The notes beneath the pieces are model-generated. The model did no database searches and was not told the origin of the DNA. It saw nothing but the letters and a program-made list of their open reading frames with translations. A stretch of 59,332 bases of DNA, from the NCBI GenBank assembly GCA_030706685.1, contig JAUZOA010000024.1, positions 1 through 59,332 of the forward strand, read 5' to 3'. Below, piece by piece: positions 9,034 to 17,898 of this stretch. The number at the start of each line of letters is the position of its first letter. The stretch's first letter is position 1. Made by a program: the position numbers and the translations under genes. The DNA is from Bacteroidota bacterium. GTDB taxonomy: Bacteria > Bacteroidota > Bacteroidia > Chitinophagales > Chitinophagaceae.

Positions 9034-9632
9034 CAGGTCATCTCTGCCCCTGCTGTCAGGACAGGTCATTAATGAGAACGTGGATAGCATGGAGGGAAAT
9101 ACGAATGCATAGAATTTTGTTCAGGTCGTCGCAGCACCCTTCTTCCTGCATCCCCTGGTTTTACTTTCCTTGTACTCTTTTCCAGGGCGTTGAAAACAAG
9201 CTTCGACTCCCGATAAAGAATTTGCAAGCCCAGTCGGAGCCCCTTTAGATATTTTTCATGGCCGCCCTTCTGCTGGCTATGTCTTGCCCAGGCTCCGGCG
9301 GACTCCTCACCAGATCGTGCTGGGAGGGGGCAGCATCACTTAGTCAATGCGCTTTTACCTCGGATCGGTACCGGAGCGATACCGAAGGAACGCCCAGGAA
9401 AGCTCCTCAGAAAGCATGAAGGGAATTCCACGGTTGAAGCATCGGCTCCTGTGGTCGTGGGACCTGGTTCTGATCTCTTTTCACTATAAAGATGCGCCCT
9501 GACAGCAGGATTCTGGTTGTTGGTCATTCTTTTAGTTGAGAAAAGTCAATTGTTGCCCTATTTAATTGTTTATCCGGAATATTTTCCAATCTTTAGCTGA
9601 TTGACTTTATTACCATCAAAATCACCAGCAAA
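9034..9632. other. Gene-free block flanked by a 12-bp inverted repeat
   Basis: About 600 bp without a convincing gene. It is locally richer in G+C than flanking intergenic DNA. A perfect 12-bp inverted pair, CCTGCTGTCAGG at 9049-9060 and CCTGACAGCAGG at 9498-9509, brackets most of it. I recognise no transposase remnant or RNA family inside. A small minus-strand frame at 9336-9527 has no family signal. Confidence 0.5.
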
Positions 9633-10598
9633 ATGAGAAAATTTTTAGCCCTGGCAGCTTTGCTTATTACAAGCATTGCCGCCATCAATTTTTCTGCCTG
9701 CAACAGTAACAAGACAGAACCTGTTGCAAACAACAAAGAAGATTCCCTTAAAAAAGTTTTAGAAAGGGGTGAATACCTCGCCGTTCATGTGGCGGCCTGT
9801 GTTCATTGCCACAGTAAAAGAGATTTTTCCAAATTTTCCGGCCCGGTCATCCCCGGATCGGAAGGTGGCGGCGGATCCTCATTTGATCAAAGATTCGGTT
9901 TGCCGGGAATTATTTATGGCCGGAATATTACTCCTGACCAGGAAACAGGTATTGGTAGCTGGACCGATGCTGATATTTTGAGGGCCGTTACCCAGGGTAT
10001 AAGCAAAAACGGGGATACACTTTTTCCGCTCATGCCCTATGCCAATTTTAACCATATGGCCAAGGAAGACCTTTTAGATATCATCGCCTATATCCGTACG
10101 CTAAAACCCATCAAGAATAAAGTGCCACCAAGGCAATTGATGGTCCCTATTGCCATGGTCTATCCCGGCCCCGCTTTACAAAAAAATATTGACGGCAATG
10201 TGCGGCCTCCTGCCACCGACCCGCTCAAGTATGGAGCTTATCTCACCACTTTTGCCGATTGCGGTACCTGTCATTCACCGTTGACGCCGAAAGGCCCTGA
10301 TCTTAGCCGTATGTATGCAGGAGGATACACTTTTAATGAAGGAACGTTTAAGGTAAATTCTGCCAATATCACGCCCGATTCAGCTACCGGGATAGGCACC
10401 TGGACGGAAGAACGATTCCTGAATAAATTCACGCCATACCGGGAAGAAAAAAATTACAATTTCAACCCCGGAACACAAAATACTATGATGCCACTAAGTG
10501 AACTGGCGGGAATGAAAGACGAAGACCTGAAAGCAATCTATGCATACCTGCATTCGTTAAACCCCATCAGCAATAAAGTAGAGAAATATCCAAAATAG
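9633..10598 (+). CDS. Dihaem c-type cytochrome lipoprotein
   Basis: A 321-residue exported electron carrier. The signal peptide ends in a lipobox-like FSAC at about residue 22, so it is probably a lipoprotein. Two haem-binding sites are visible: CVHCH from residue 56 and CGTCH from residue 210, each starting a cytochrome c domain; Met axial ligands are plausible (LFPLMPYANF and NTMMPLSELAG). The layout resembles cytochrome subunits of periplasmic dehydrogenases, but no dehydrogenase gene is adjacent, so its redox partner is unknown. A clear terminator follows. Confidence 0.88.
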   Translation: MRKFLALAALLITSIAAINFSACNSNKTEPVANNKEDSLKKVLERGEYLAVHVAACVHCHSKRDFSKFSGPVIPGSEGGGGSSFDQRFGLPGIIYGRNITPDQETGIGSWTDADILRAVTQGISKNGDTLFPLMPYANFNHMAKEDLLDIIAYIRTLKPIKNKVPPRQLMVPIAMVYPGPALQKNIDGNVRPPATDPLKYGAYLTTFADCGTCHSPLTPKGPDLSRMYAGGYTFNEGTFKVNSANITPDSATGIGTWTEERFLNKFTPYREEKNYNFNPGTQNTMMPLSELAGMKDEDLKAIYAYLHSLNPISNKVEKYPK

Positions 10599-10620
10599 GC
10601 AAGAGTTGTTTGACAAGAAT

Positions 10621-10656
10621 AAAAGAGCAGTCCGGGATTGCTCTTTTATTTTTTAT
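10621..10656 (+). terminator. Rho-independent terminator after cytochrome
   Basis: AAAAGAGCA and TGCTCTTTT form a 9-bp stem followed by ATTTTTT, 23 bp after the cytochrome stop codon. Confidence 0.85.
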
Positions 10657-10718
10657 ATGAGTCTTTTGGCGGGCAGTGGAATTTTTTTTTGAGGGGAATA
10701 AAAATCAGGGATGATCAC

Positions 10719-10726
10719 TAAATTTG
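10719..10726 (+). promoter_or_regulatory. -7 element TAAATTTG upstream of small basic gene
   Basis: TAAATTTG matches TAnnTTTG, 41 bp before the ATG at 10768. The nearest TTTG upstream is about 27 nt away, longer than the usual spacer, so support is partial. Confidence 0.35.
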
Positions 10727-10767
10727 TACTAAATCTGAAATTTATTACATTTTAAAAATAGTGTCCT

Positions 10768-10917
10768 ATGTCACTCCTGAACAACAACAAGAAAAAGGAT
10801 AATAAAAAAAGCTCACAGCAGCGCAGCAACCCGGTGATTCCCGCCAAAGGAAAAGCAAGCACAAAAGCTATTTCTAAGAATACTAAGCTTACAGGAGGCT
10901 CTCAGAGAGGTTCTTAG
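10768..10917 (+). CDS. Small basic protein, 49 residues
   Basis: A complete frame ATG to TAG coding 49 residues, starting MSLLNNNKKKDNKKSSQQRS and ending TKLTGGSQRGS. It is rich in Lys, Asn, Ser and Gln, with no hydrophobic core, so it is probably disordered and may bind nucleic acid. It lies 75 bp upstream of the helicase gene on the same strand, after its own terminator-bounded region and a -7-like element. I recall similar short Lys-rich proteins in Bacteroidota but know no function. Confidence 0.55.
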   Translation: MSLLNNNKKKDNKKSSQQRSNPVIPAKGKASTKAISKNTKLTGGSQRGS

Positions 10918-10991
10918 CGCAGCATCCTGTTTTTATACAGCACAATTATTCCGCATCCGGGTCATTGGATGCTATCATGTAACTTGCGGTC

Positions 10992-13322
10992 ATGATGGAC
11001 TACCTGAAGGAACTGAATGAACGGCAGAAAGAGGCCGTATTGCATATTGACGGCCCTTTGATGATCGTGGCAGGTGCGGGCAGTGGCAAAACGAAAGTGC
11101 TTACTACCCGTATTGCCCACCTCATGGCCAATGGCGTGGATGCTTTTAATATTCTTGCCCTGACTTTTACCAATAAAGCGGCCAAAGAGATGAAAGAGCG
11201 GGTTGAGAAAATACTCGGAAACAATGAAGCCCGCAATTTATATATCGGCACATTCCATAGTGTATTCGCAAGGATACTCCGCGCCGAAGCTCATCGCATC
11301 GGCTATCCCAACAATTTTACCATTTATGATACAGATGACGCAAAAAGCGTGGTAAAAACTGTTATTAATGAGCTGAACCTGGATGATAAGCATTACAAAC
11401 CGGGTACGGTTTATAACCGGATATCTTCCGCCAAAAATGCATTGGTTGGTCCCGCGGAATACGCCAATGATTATTACATCCAGCAGGAAGATATGCGGGC
11501 CAACCGCCCTGCCATCAGCCAGATCTATTCAGCTTATGTACAGCGATGTTTTAAGAACGGGGCGATGGATTTTGATGACCTGCTTTTAAAGTTTTATGAG
11601 CTGCTGAAAAATTTTCCTGAGAGCCTGAGTAAATACCAGCATAAGTTCAGGTATATCCTGATCGATGAATACCAGGATACCAACCCGGCACAATACGAGA
11701 TCATCAAACTGCTGGGCGCTATGCATGAGAATGTTTGTGTAGTGGGAGATGATGCACAAAGTATCTATAGCTTCCGGGGCGCTACTATCGAGAATATTCT
11801 CCAGTTTCAAAAAGACTATGATGATGTGAAGGTGGTCAAACTGGAACAGAATTACCGCAGCACCCAGAATATCCTGCATGTAGCTAATGAAGTGATCCGT
11901 AATAATAAAGGACAGATAGAAAAAGTGTTGTTCACAGAAAATGCGGAAGGCGAAAAGATAAAACTGGTCCGGACAATGACGGATAATGAAGAGGGAAAGT
12001 TCGTGGCCGATACGATCCAGGAACAGAAACTGCGTAATCATTATAGCAATAAAAACTTTGCCATCCTTTATCGTACCAATGCGCAGAGCCGGGCGTTTGA
12101 AGAAAGCCTGCGGCGCATGGGGATTGCCTACACTATTTATGGGGGTATCAGTTTTTACCAGCGTAAAGAGATAAAGGATTTTGTAGCGTACCTGAGGCTA
12201 TTGGTTAATCCGAGGGATGAAGAAGCATTAAAACGGATCATTAATTTTCCGGCAAGAGGAATCGGAAAGACCACCGTTGATAAAGCCATACTGGCGGCTA
12301 ATGAAAACAATATCTCCATGTGGGAGGTCCTGGAAAACGCGGCAAAATTCGGGTTTAAGGCCGGCACCCTACAGGCTATCGAAGAATTTGTGACCATGAT
12401 AAAAAGTTTTTCCAGCATGCTGAAGGCGAAGAATGCTTATGAGGTCGCTTTTCATGTCGGCAAACAAACCAATATTGTAAAAGAACTTTTTAATGATAAA
12501 AGTACAGAGGGCGTACAACGCTATGAGAATATCCAGGAGTTGTTGAACAGTATTAAGGAGTGGATCGAAAGTCCCGATAATGAAGAAGGCGAAGTAGGCG
12601 ATAAAGGTCTTGCCGCTTACCTGCAGCAGATCACCTTGCTGACAGATGCCGATGAAAAAGATCCCGACGCCGATACCGTAAAAATGATGACTATCCATGC
12701 TGCTAAAGGCCTGGAGTTTACCTGTGTTTTTGCAGCAGGCCTTGAAGAAATGCTTTTTCCCAATGCGATGAGTATTAATACCAGGGAAGAACTGGAGGAA
12801 GAAAGACGATTGTTCTATGTAGTGATCACAAGGGCGAAAAGCCGCTTATGGATCACCTATGCGAATACAAGATATAAATTCGGGTCCCTGGTGCAAAACG
12901 AGCCGAGCCGCTTTATTGACGAGTTGCCGGAAAAACATCTTGACAGAAGTTTTGCCGGAGGCGGAGCTAAAAATCAAACCGCCTATGGATTTGGTAGTTC
13001 GGCTTATGAAAGAATGAACAGGGGATTCGGATCTTCCAATTCAGGCGGGCAATCATCCAGGCAAAATGAAAATAAGAAGCCGTCTTATTTAACACCTGTG
13101 GCAAGGCCGCAAACCAAAGAGCATATTCCTTCCCCGGATTTTATGGCAAGTGATATCTCTAATTTGCAGGTGGGCCAGAAGATCGAGCACCAGAAATTCG
13201 GTTTTGGCGAAGTGATAAAAATGGAAGGCGCCGCGCATAATCCTGTTGCCACTGTTAAGTTTGAATTGAATGGAGAAAAGAAGATCATGCTGAATTATGC
13301 TAAATTAAGGATCATCGAATAG
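10992..13322 (+). CDS. UvrD/PcrA-type ATP-dependent 3'-5' DNA helicase
   Basis: A 776-residue superfamily 1A helicase. Motif I is GAGSGKT at about residues 27-33, motif Ia TFTNKAAKEMKERV, motif II IDEYQDTN, motif III GDDAQSIYSFRGA, motif IV EQNYRS, motif V MTIHAAKGLEF and motif VI EERRLFYVVITRAK. The C-terminal 60 residues (LQVGQKIEHQKFGFGEVIK) form the Tudor-like domain of PcrA/UvrD, which contacts RNA polymerase in known members. It acts in repair and in removing protein roadblocks. The Met at 10992 is followed immediately by a second Met. Confidence 0.93.
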   Translation: MMDYLKELNERQKEAVLHIDGPLMIVAGAGSGKTKVLTTRIAHLMANGVDAFNILALTFTNKAAKEMKERVEKILGNNEARNLYIGTFHSVFARILRAEAHRIGYPNNFTIYDTDDAKSVVKTVINELNLDDKHYKPGTVYNRISSAKNALVGPAEYANDYYIQQEDMRANRPAISQIYSAYVQRCFKNGAMDFDDLLLKFYELLKNFPESLSKYQHKFRYILIDEYQDTNPAQYEIIKLLGAMHENVCVVGDDAQSIYSFRGATIENILQFQKDYDDVKVVKLEQNYRSTQNILHVANEVIRNNKGQIEKVLFTENAEGEKIKLVRTMTDNEEGKFVADTIQEQKLRNHYSNKNFAILYRTNAQSRAFEESLRRMGIAYTIYGGISFYQRKEIKDFVAYLRLLVNPRDEEALKRIINFPARGIGKTTVDKAILAANENNISMWEVLENAAKFGFKAGTLQAIEEFVTMIKSFSSMLKAKNAYEVAFHVGKQTNIVKELFNDKSTEGVQRYENIQELLNSIKEWIESPDNEEGEVGDKGLAAYLQQITLLTDADEKDPDADTVKMMTIHAAKGLEFTCVFAAGLEEMLFPNAMSINTREELEEERRLFYVVITRAKSRLWITYANTRYKFGSLVQNEPSRFIDELPEKHLDRSFAGGGAKNQTAYGFGSSAYERMNRGFGSSNSGGQSSRQNENKKPSYLTPVARPQTKEHIPSPDFMASDISNLQVGQKIEHQKFGFGEVIKMEGAAHNPVATVKFELNGEKKIMLNYAKLRIIE

Positions 13323-13365
13323 TCAGCAGAAATAAAAGGTTTTCAGTAATAAAAGTTATCAGGAT

Positions 13366-14100
13366 CTATCCTAACATTTTCATAACCTCATTTCTGAATA
13401 GTTTTCCGATTGGTACCTCGGTATTGTGAATTTCAATCAGTTCAGATGTATAGGATTTGATCTGTCGCACAGAAACGATATAAGAACGATGGCTTCGTAT
13501 AAATTCCTTTTCAGGGAGCATCGCTTCCACTGAGCTGATAGATTGTTTGGTAATGATCATCCCATGGGCAGTAAAAATTTTTATATAATCTTTCATGCTC
13601 TCGATATAGAAGATATCCTGCAGCATGACCTTTACCATTTTCCTGTCCGCACGGAAATAAACAAATGACTCACTTCTCCCTTCTTCTGCAGTAGCCGGCG
13701 ATTCGTTTTTTGGCAAAGCCAATTGATAGGCTTTGTTGACCGCTTTCAGGAAGCGATCGAAAGGGATAGGCTTTAGCAGGTAGTCCACCACATCCAGTTC
13801 ATAACCCTCCAATGCATAATCCGTGTAAGCAGTCGTAAAGATCACCTTAGGCGGATTCTTCAGTGTTTTTAAAAAATCATTGCCATTTAGTTGTGGCATC
13901 CGGATGTCGAGGAACATCAGGTCTACGGATTGTTGCTGTAGCAAGGCAAAAGCTTGAATGGCATTAGCACATTCGCCGGTGAGCTCAAGTGTAGGCACAT
14001 CCTGTATATATCGCCGGATGATCTCTCTTGCAGGGGGCTCGTCATCTACGACCAGGCATCGTATCGTTGCTGTATCATGCATAAACCGGTTTGTGTTCAT
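13366..14100 (-). CDS. LytTR-family response regulator
   Basis: A 244-residue regulator with an N-terminal receiver (VDDEPPAREIIRRYI; phospho-acceptor D65 in LMFLDIRMP) and a C-terminal LytTR DNA-binding domain (DIFYIESMKDYIKI, then EKEFIRSHRSYIVSVRQI). It overlaps the end of the upstream LytS-type kinase gene, so the two are translationally coupled. Met7 (14082) is an alternative start. Targets are not apparent from the sequence. Confidence 0.92.
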   Translation of the reverse strand: MNTNRFMHDTATIRCLVVDDEPPAREIIRRYIQDVPTLELTGECANAIQAFALLQQQSVDLMFLDIRMPQLNGNDFLKTLKNPPKVIFTTAYTDYALEGYELDVVDYLLKPIPFDRFLKAVNKAYQLALPKNESPATAEEGRSESFVYFRADRKMVKVMLQDIFYIESMKDYIKIFTAHGMIITKQSISSVEAMLPEKEFIRSHRSYIVSVRQIKSYTSELIEIHNTEVPIGKLFRNEVMKMLG

Positions 14101-15229
14101 CGACGAGTTTCAATGAGAAATCTTTCTTTTGTTCCAGGTCAATTTTTAGCTTCACAATATATACATCTGCATCGCTGGTAATCGTAAGTTGGTGCCGGCC
14201 GGGATAAAGCAGGGACAATCTTTTTTCAACATTCATTATACCGATACCGGGTTGTTTTTGTCCCTCATTTTTTTCCGCGGGTTTTCCGTTGATCAGCTTC
14301 AGCCACATTTCATTTCTGTTTAATGTTATTTCCAGGCTGACCCAGGGATGCTCCAGCATATGGCTGGCGCCGTGCTTAAAAGAATTTTCTACAAGCGGCA
14401 GCAGCAACAAAGGAGCAATGTAAAGATCATTTGTTTTTCCCGGTATGTTTAAATGAATATCAAGTTTGTTTCCGTAACGGATCTGTTCCAGCGCAATATA
14501 GTCCTGTACCATTTTTAGCTCTTTCGCTAAAGGCACCAATGGTTGATTGCATTCATACAAAATAAAGCGAAGCATATCAGATAATCCTGTAACTAACCTG
14601 GAAGCGACAGGCGAAGTATTTTGCGTATAAGAATAAATGTTATTCAGCGTATTAAATAAAAAATGAGGGTGAACCTGCGCCTTCAATAGCTGTAACTGGG
14701 ATTCGATATTTTCTTTTTGCAATTGCAGGTTACGCTGCTCTTTCATGTACCAGTATTTCATGAGTTTGATCGCTGCGGCCAGGCCGCCTATCGTTATAGC
14801 TCCCCTGAGCCCGGCAAGAAGTGAAAGAAAGAATACAAAATCGCTGGGATACCTCCTGGTATCTAAAGTGTTGCCAAAAATACACAGTCTTGCTTCGGGT
14901 AATACATATATTCCAATTAATGCGGAAAATGATGCTGTTAAAAAGAAAAGTATAAGAACAAGAATGACCGCTAATATATAGCGTCCCCTGAATATAAATT
15001 GGGGTATAACAAGATACATCAGTGAATAGGAAAGAAACATGTGTGGCCCCAGGAAAAAGAAGGAATCTACCATTGAAACCGGCAATCGTTTATAGTTGGG
15101 GAAAAAACTGATCCCCGAGGTATAGGAATACAAAATTGCACAAAACAGCCACCAGCTTGCCCATAATGCCAGGTGCCGCCGGAGACGGTATTTTATTTCA
15201 TCAGAAAATATGAAAGGATATTCCTTCAT
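14075..15229 (-). CDS. LytS-type sensor histidine kinase
   Basis: A 384-residue membrane kinase read from MKEYPFIFSDEIKYRL at 15229; a start at 15295 would add 22 non-conserved residues. Four hydrophobic segments span about residues 15-140. The His_kinase domain follows with the phospho-acceptor motif QVHPHFLFNTLNNIYSY and an HATPase region (LLLLPLVENSFKHG, GIGIMNVEKRLSLLY). It is the partner of the LytTR regulator overlapping its 3' end. Short extracytoplasmic loops suggest membrane-level sensing. Confidence 0.9.
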   Translation of the reverse strand: MKEYPFIFSDEIKYRLRRHLALWASWWLFCAILYSYTSGISFFPNYKRLPVSMVDSFFFLGPHMFLSYSLMYLVIPQFIFRGRYILAVILVLILFFLTASFSALIGIYVLPEARLCIFGNTLDTRRYPSDFVFFLSLLAGLRGAITIGGLAAAIKLMKYWYMKEQRNLQLQKENIESQLQLLKAQVHPHFLFNTLNNIYSYTQNTSPVASRLVTGLSDMLRFILYECNQPLVPLAKELKMVQDYIALEQIRYGNKLDIHLNIPGKTNDLYIAPLLLLPLVENSFKHGASHMLEHPWVSLEITLNRNEMWLKLINGKPAEKNEGQKQPGIGIMNVEKRLSLLYPGRHQLTITSDADVYIVKLKIDLEQKKDFSLKLVDEHKPVYA

Positions 15230-15334
15230 GTGAATAGTGATAAAATTACGAAAACCCGGCTCGTACCTGGGGGAAGCGGTTTGTATTATCGGCATACGAC
15301 TGTTTTTTGGCGACGAATGTCTTTTAGCGAAGAA

Positions 15335-15367
15335 CCCCGTCCCGGATTGGCGGGACAGGGCTTTTTT
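15335..15367. terminator. GC-rich hairpin with T-run
   Basis: Stem CCCCGTCCCG / CGGGACAGGG (one mismatch, 6-nt loop), then CTTTTTT on the plus strand. It lies just past the stop of the minus-strand gene at 15386-15730, which is its likeliest client, although the better T-run is on the plus strand. The stem core recurs at 40802-40824. Confidence 0.55.
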
Positions 15368-15385
15368 GAAAACTAATCCTTATGC

Positions 15386-15730
15386 TTATTTCAGGATTGC
15401 CTTGACGAGGGCCTCATCTTCCCGGGGCTTTTTCTCCTTTTCCCAGGCAATTACAGAAGACTCCAGCACCTTTTTTAACTTCATTCTTATCTTGGGCCTA
15501 TCCGTGTTCAGTTTTACACCAGTTAGCGTTTCTGTATAAACAAGGACATCATCATTATTGTAGAACCTTATCACATGATTCTTCGGAGTATGTATATTGC
15601 CTTCCACTACCCAATAACCCTTTTCAGAAACCCAGCGGGGAGTAACGGAATGATCGTTTTGCGAAAAAGAGCAAAGCGAGATAAGACTTAGTAAAGCGGC
15701 TGCTACCCCGGTTTTGATTTTTTGTTTCAT
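15386..15730 (-). CDS. Small exported protein of unknown function
   Basis: A 114-residue protein with a clear signal peptide (QKIKTGVAAALLSLISLCSFSQ) and a mature part of about 90 residues beginning NDHSVTPRWVSEKGYWVVEG. I recognise no domain. The pattern GYWVVEGNIHTPKNHVIRFYNNDD looks like a beta-rich fold of a type I associate with small exported Bacteroidota proteins. It lies upstream of the LytS/LytTR pair on the same strand, separated by the hairpin at 15335-15367. Confidence 0.65.
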   Translation of the reverse strand: MKQKIKTGVAAALLSLISLCSFSQNDHSVTPRWVSEKGYWVVEGNIHTPKNHVIRFYNNDDVLVYTETLTGVKLNTDRPKIRMKLKKVLESSVIAWEKEKKPREDEALVKAILK

Positions 15731-16021
15731 AGCAATTTTTTTTAATGATTAATTTTTGTGCTATAAAGCTATCTCCCGGAAAAAAGAAAAAAATTGAATT
15801 AAGACGGGTGGGTTCAACTGGTTGACAGAAGACAACTAAGTATAGATAAGCAGAAAAGACGGGGAAATACCGCTTTAATCGTCGCCGGGCTTATTTAGTC
15901 GGCAGGCTAATTTCAGCGGGAGCGGGCTTATTGTTCAAAAAAGAAGCAATTTGGAATAGCTTTTGCGCTATTGTATTCATCAACATTTCCAGCCCTTTGG
16001 AAAAATTAAAACTAGTGAGAT

Positions 16022-16642
16022 ATGATCAGAGAAAATGCTTTTCCGGGGAAACATGACTGTTATTTTCTAACCTTTACTACGGTAGACTGGGTAGATATAT
16101 TTATCCGTCCCGTTTACAAACAGATTATTGTTCACTCCCTCAACCATTTTATAGACCACAAAGGATTAAATTTATATGCCTGGTGCCTGATGACCAACCA
16201 TCTGCACCTGCTTGCACAGGCAAAAGAAGGCAGTGTGATAGCTGAAATAGAAAAGGAATACAAATCCTTTACTACAAAAAAAATACTGGAAGCCATAGAC
16301 ACTGAACCTGCTGTAAGAAAGAAATGGATGATGGACCGGTTTGAAAATTTCAGCAACCTGCTTGGATTTCTAAAGAAATTCCAGGTATGGCAGACTTGCA
16401 GCAACCCGGTTTTTATTGACCTGGATAAAAAAGAGACCCTTCTTGAGTATGTTGAATATATCCATGCTAACCCTGTCCGTGACAGGATCGTAGACACGGA
16501 ATCCGATTACCTGTATAGCTCCGCCAGAGATTATTCGGGAATGAAAGGCCTTGTGCAAATAACCAAACTCCCGACGATAGAACAACAACTCATTCGTTCT
16601 GATTCAGCAGGGAATTTTTTTGGCAAGTTTATCCACAATTAA
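16022..16642 (+). CDS. Y1 (HUH) transposase, RAYT-like
   Basis: A 206-residue transposase_IS200-like/Y1 protein. The opening GKHDCYFLTFTTVDWVDIF and the HUH motif NHLHLL (H60, H62) are typical, as are the C-terminal LLEYVEYIHANPVRDRIVD and YLYSSARDY segments of chromosomal RAYT-like proteins. The nucleophilic Tyr is not certain; Y80 (EKEYKSFTTKK) is one candidate. No IS ends, target duplication or second ORF is visible, so it is probably a domesticated single-copy gene. RAYT proteins process REP-type palindromes in other bacteria. Confidence 0.85.
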   Translation: MIRENAFPGKHDCYFLTFTTVDWVDIFIRPVYKQIIVHSLNHFIDHKGLNLYAWCLMTNHLHLLAQAKEGSVIAEIEKEYKSFTTKKILEAIDTEPAVRKKWMMDRFENFSNLLGFLKKFQVWQTCSNPVFIDLDKKETLLEYVEYIHANPVRDRIVDTESDYLYSSARDYSGMKGLVQITKLPTIEQQLIRSDSAGNFFGKFIHN

Positions 16643-16774
16643 TATATAAATACCGGGAAAACATTCCCACTTTTCTTATAAAAGAGGTCTTTCCTTGCAT
16701 AAAATATTTCATACCCCGCAGTAGTAAGATTAATCCTTACTTGTTTTGGTGTTGCTGAACAGGCAAATTAACAC

Positions 16775-16802
16775 TTTGTGAATTTGTTACCGTTTATATT
16801 TG
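16775..16802 (+). promoter_or_regulatory. Probable promoter of GH25 gene
   Basis: TTTG at 16775-16778 and TATATTTG (TAnnTTTG) at 16795-16802, separated by 16 nt, slightly short of the usual 19-21. The gene starts 30 bp downstream. Confidence 0.45.
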
Positions 16803-16832
16803 TACTGCCACTGAAAAAGCAGCCACCGCTCC

Positions 16833-17606
16833 ATGTCACGCCGACGCAAAAAGAAATTTACCAGCCGTACAATCTTTTACTTTACTCTTATTGTTTTTTT
16901 GGCAGCGGGCGTTTGGCTGGGCAATAAATGGCTGAAATACCGGAGAGCTAAATTCTCGCATTATGCTGAGTTTGGTATATCCATTCCCGGGTATTATTCT
17001 ATTCATGGGATTGATGTATCAAAATACCAGGACATCATTGCCTGGGAAGAAGTAAAGGCAATGAAAGTAAGGGATATCCAGATCGGGTTTGTTTTTATAA
17101 AGGCAACGGAGGGCATTGATAATGTAGATCCTCAATTTCGCCGTAATTGGAAGAAAGCGAAGTCCAATAATATTATCCGGGGAGCGTATCATTTTTTTAT
17201 TGCTTCCAAAGACGGGAAAATGCAGGCAGAGAATTTTATAAAGAAAGCGGAGCTTGAAACCGGGGACCTGCCACCTGTGCTTGACGTAGAACAGAGAAAC
17301 GGTGTAAGTTCTGCGCAATTGCGGAAGGAGACAAAGAAATGGCTTGAAACCGCAGAAAATTATTATCATACAAAGCCCATTATCTATACCAACGTGGATT
17401 TTTATAATAATTATCTTGGCAATGAATTTGACAATTATCCATTGTGGGTAGCTCATTATTATGAAGAACAGCAACCACGCATACACAGGGATTGGATATT
17501 CTGGCAGCACAATGACCAGGGAAATGTGAATGGAATTACATCTAAAGTTGATTTCAGTGTATTTTGCGGCGATTCATTGGCATTCAAAAGCCTCCTCATT
17601 CATTAA
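16833..17606 (+). CDS. Glycoside hydrolase family 25 lysozyme-like muramidase
   Basis: A 257-residue protein with a basic N-terminus, one TM helix at about 12-30 (IFYFTLIVFLAAGVWLGNKW) and a GH25 domain: GIDVSKYQDIIAWEEVKA, FVFIKATEG, RGAYHFF, the catalytic pair in LPPVLDVEQ and PIIYTNVDFYNNYL. GH25 enzymes cleave the beta-1,4 bond between MurNAc and GlcNAc in peptidoglycan. The anchor places it in the periplasm, facing the wall. Length is normal for the family. A promoter-like pair precedes it. Confidence 0.9.
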   Translation: MSRRRKKKFTSRTIFYFTLIVFLAAGVWLGNKWLKYRRAKFSHYAEFGISIPGYYSIHGIDVSKYQDIIAWEEVKAMKVRDIQIGFVFIKATEGIDNVDPQFRRNWKKAKSNNIIRGAYHFFIASKDGKMQAENFIKKAELETGDLPPVLDVEQRNGVSSAQLRKETKKWLETAENYYHTKPIIYTNVDFYNNYLGNEFDNYPLWVAHYYEEQQPRIHRDWIFWQHNDQGNVNGITSKVDFSVFCGDSLAFKSLLIH

Positions 17607-17658
17607 TGTTTATTGCCGCTCCGAAAATCGTACCTTGTTTTCTTCAAAAATCGTTTGC

Positions 17659-17898
17659 ATGGAGCAGGGATGGGATCCTGAAATAAAAAAATATTTCCGG
17701 AAAATCATCTATTCTTTTTCCTGGGGATTATTGTGGCTTATGAGCTCAGTCACAGCAGGCCTTTATTTTGGCTTAGCCTACCGGACCGATATTCCCCTCA
17801 TCGGTAATATCCTGTTTTATTTTGGACTCGCCATAAGCCTTGGCCTGTTGTTGCGCTACTATTATCAAACCTGGAAAAACGATTCCAACCCTAAATGA
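17659..17898 (+). CDS. Small two-helix membrane protein
   Basis: A 79-residue protein read from the ATG at 17659 (MEQGWDPEIKKYFRKIIYSF); the frame is open further upstream but without an ATG. Two hydrophobic helices are seen: LLWLMSSVTAGLYFGLAY and GNILFYFGLAISLGLLLRYY. The C-terminus is short, polar and probably cytosolic. It lies 52 bp downstream of the GH25 gene on the same strand. Unknown function; I recall similar small proteins in Chitinophagaceae. Confidence 0.6.
   Translation: MEQGWDPEIKKYFRKIIYSFSWGLLWLMSSVTAGLYFGLAYRTDIPLIGNILFYFGLAISLGLLLRYYYQTWKNDSNPK

Noticed and set aside
9336-9527. A 63-codon minus-strand frame in the 9 kb gap
   Set aside because: Short, Pro/Arg/Ser-rich translation without family resemblance; likely chance in G/C-rich DNA.
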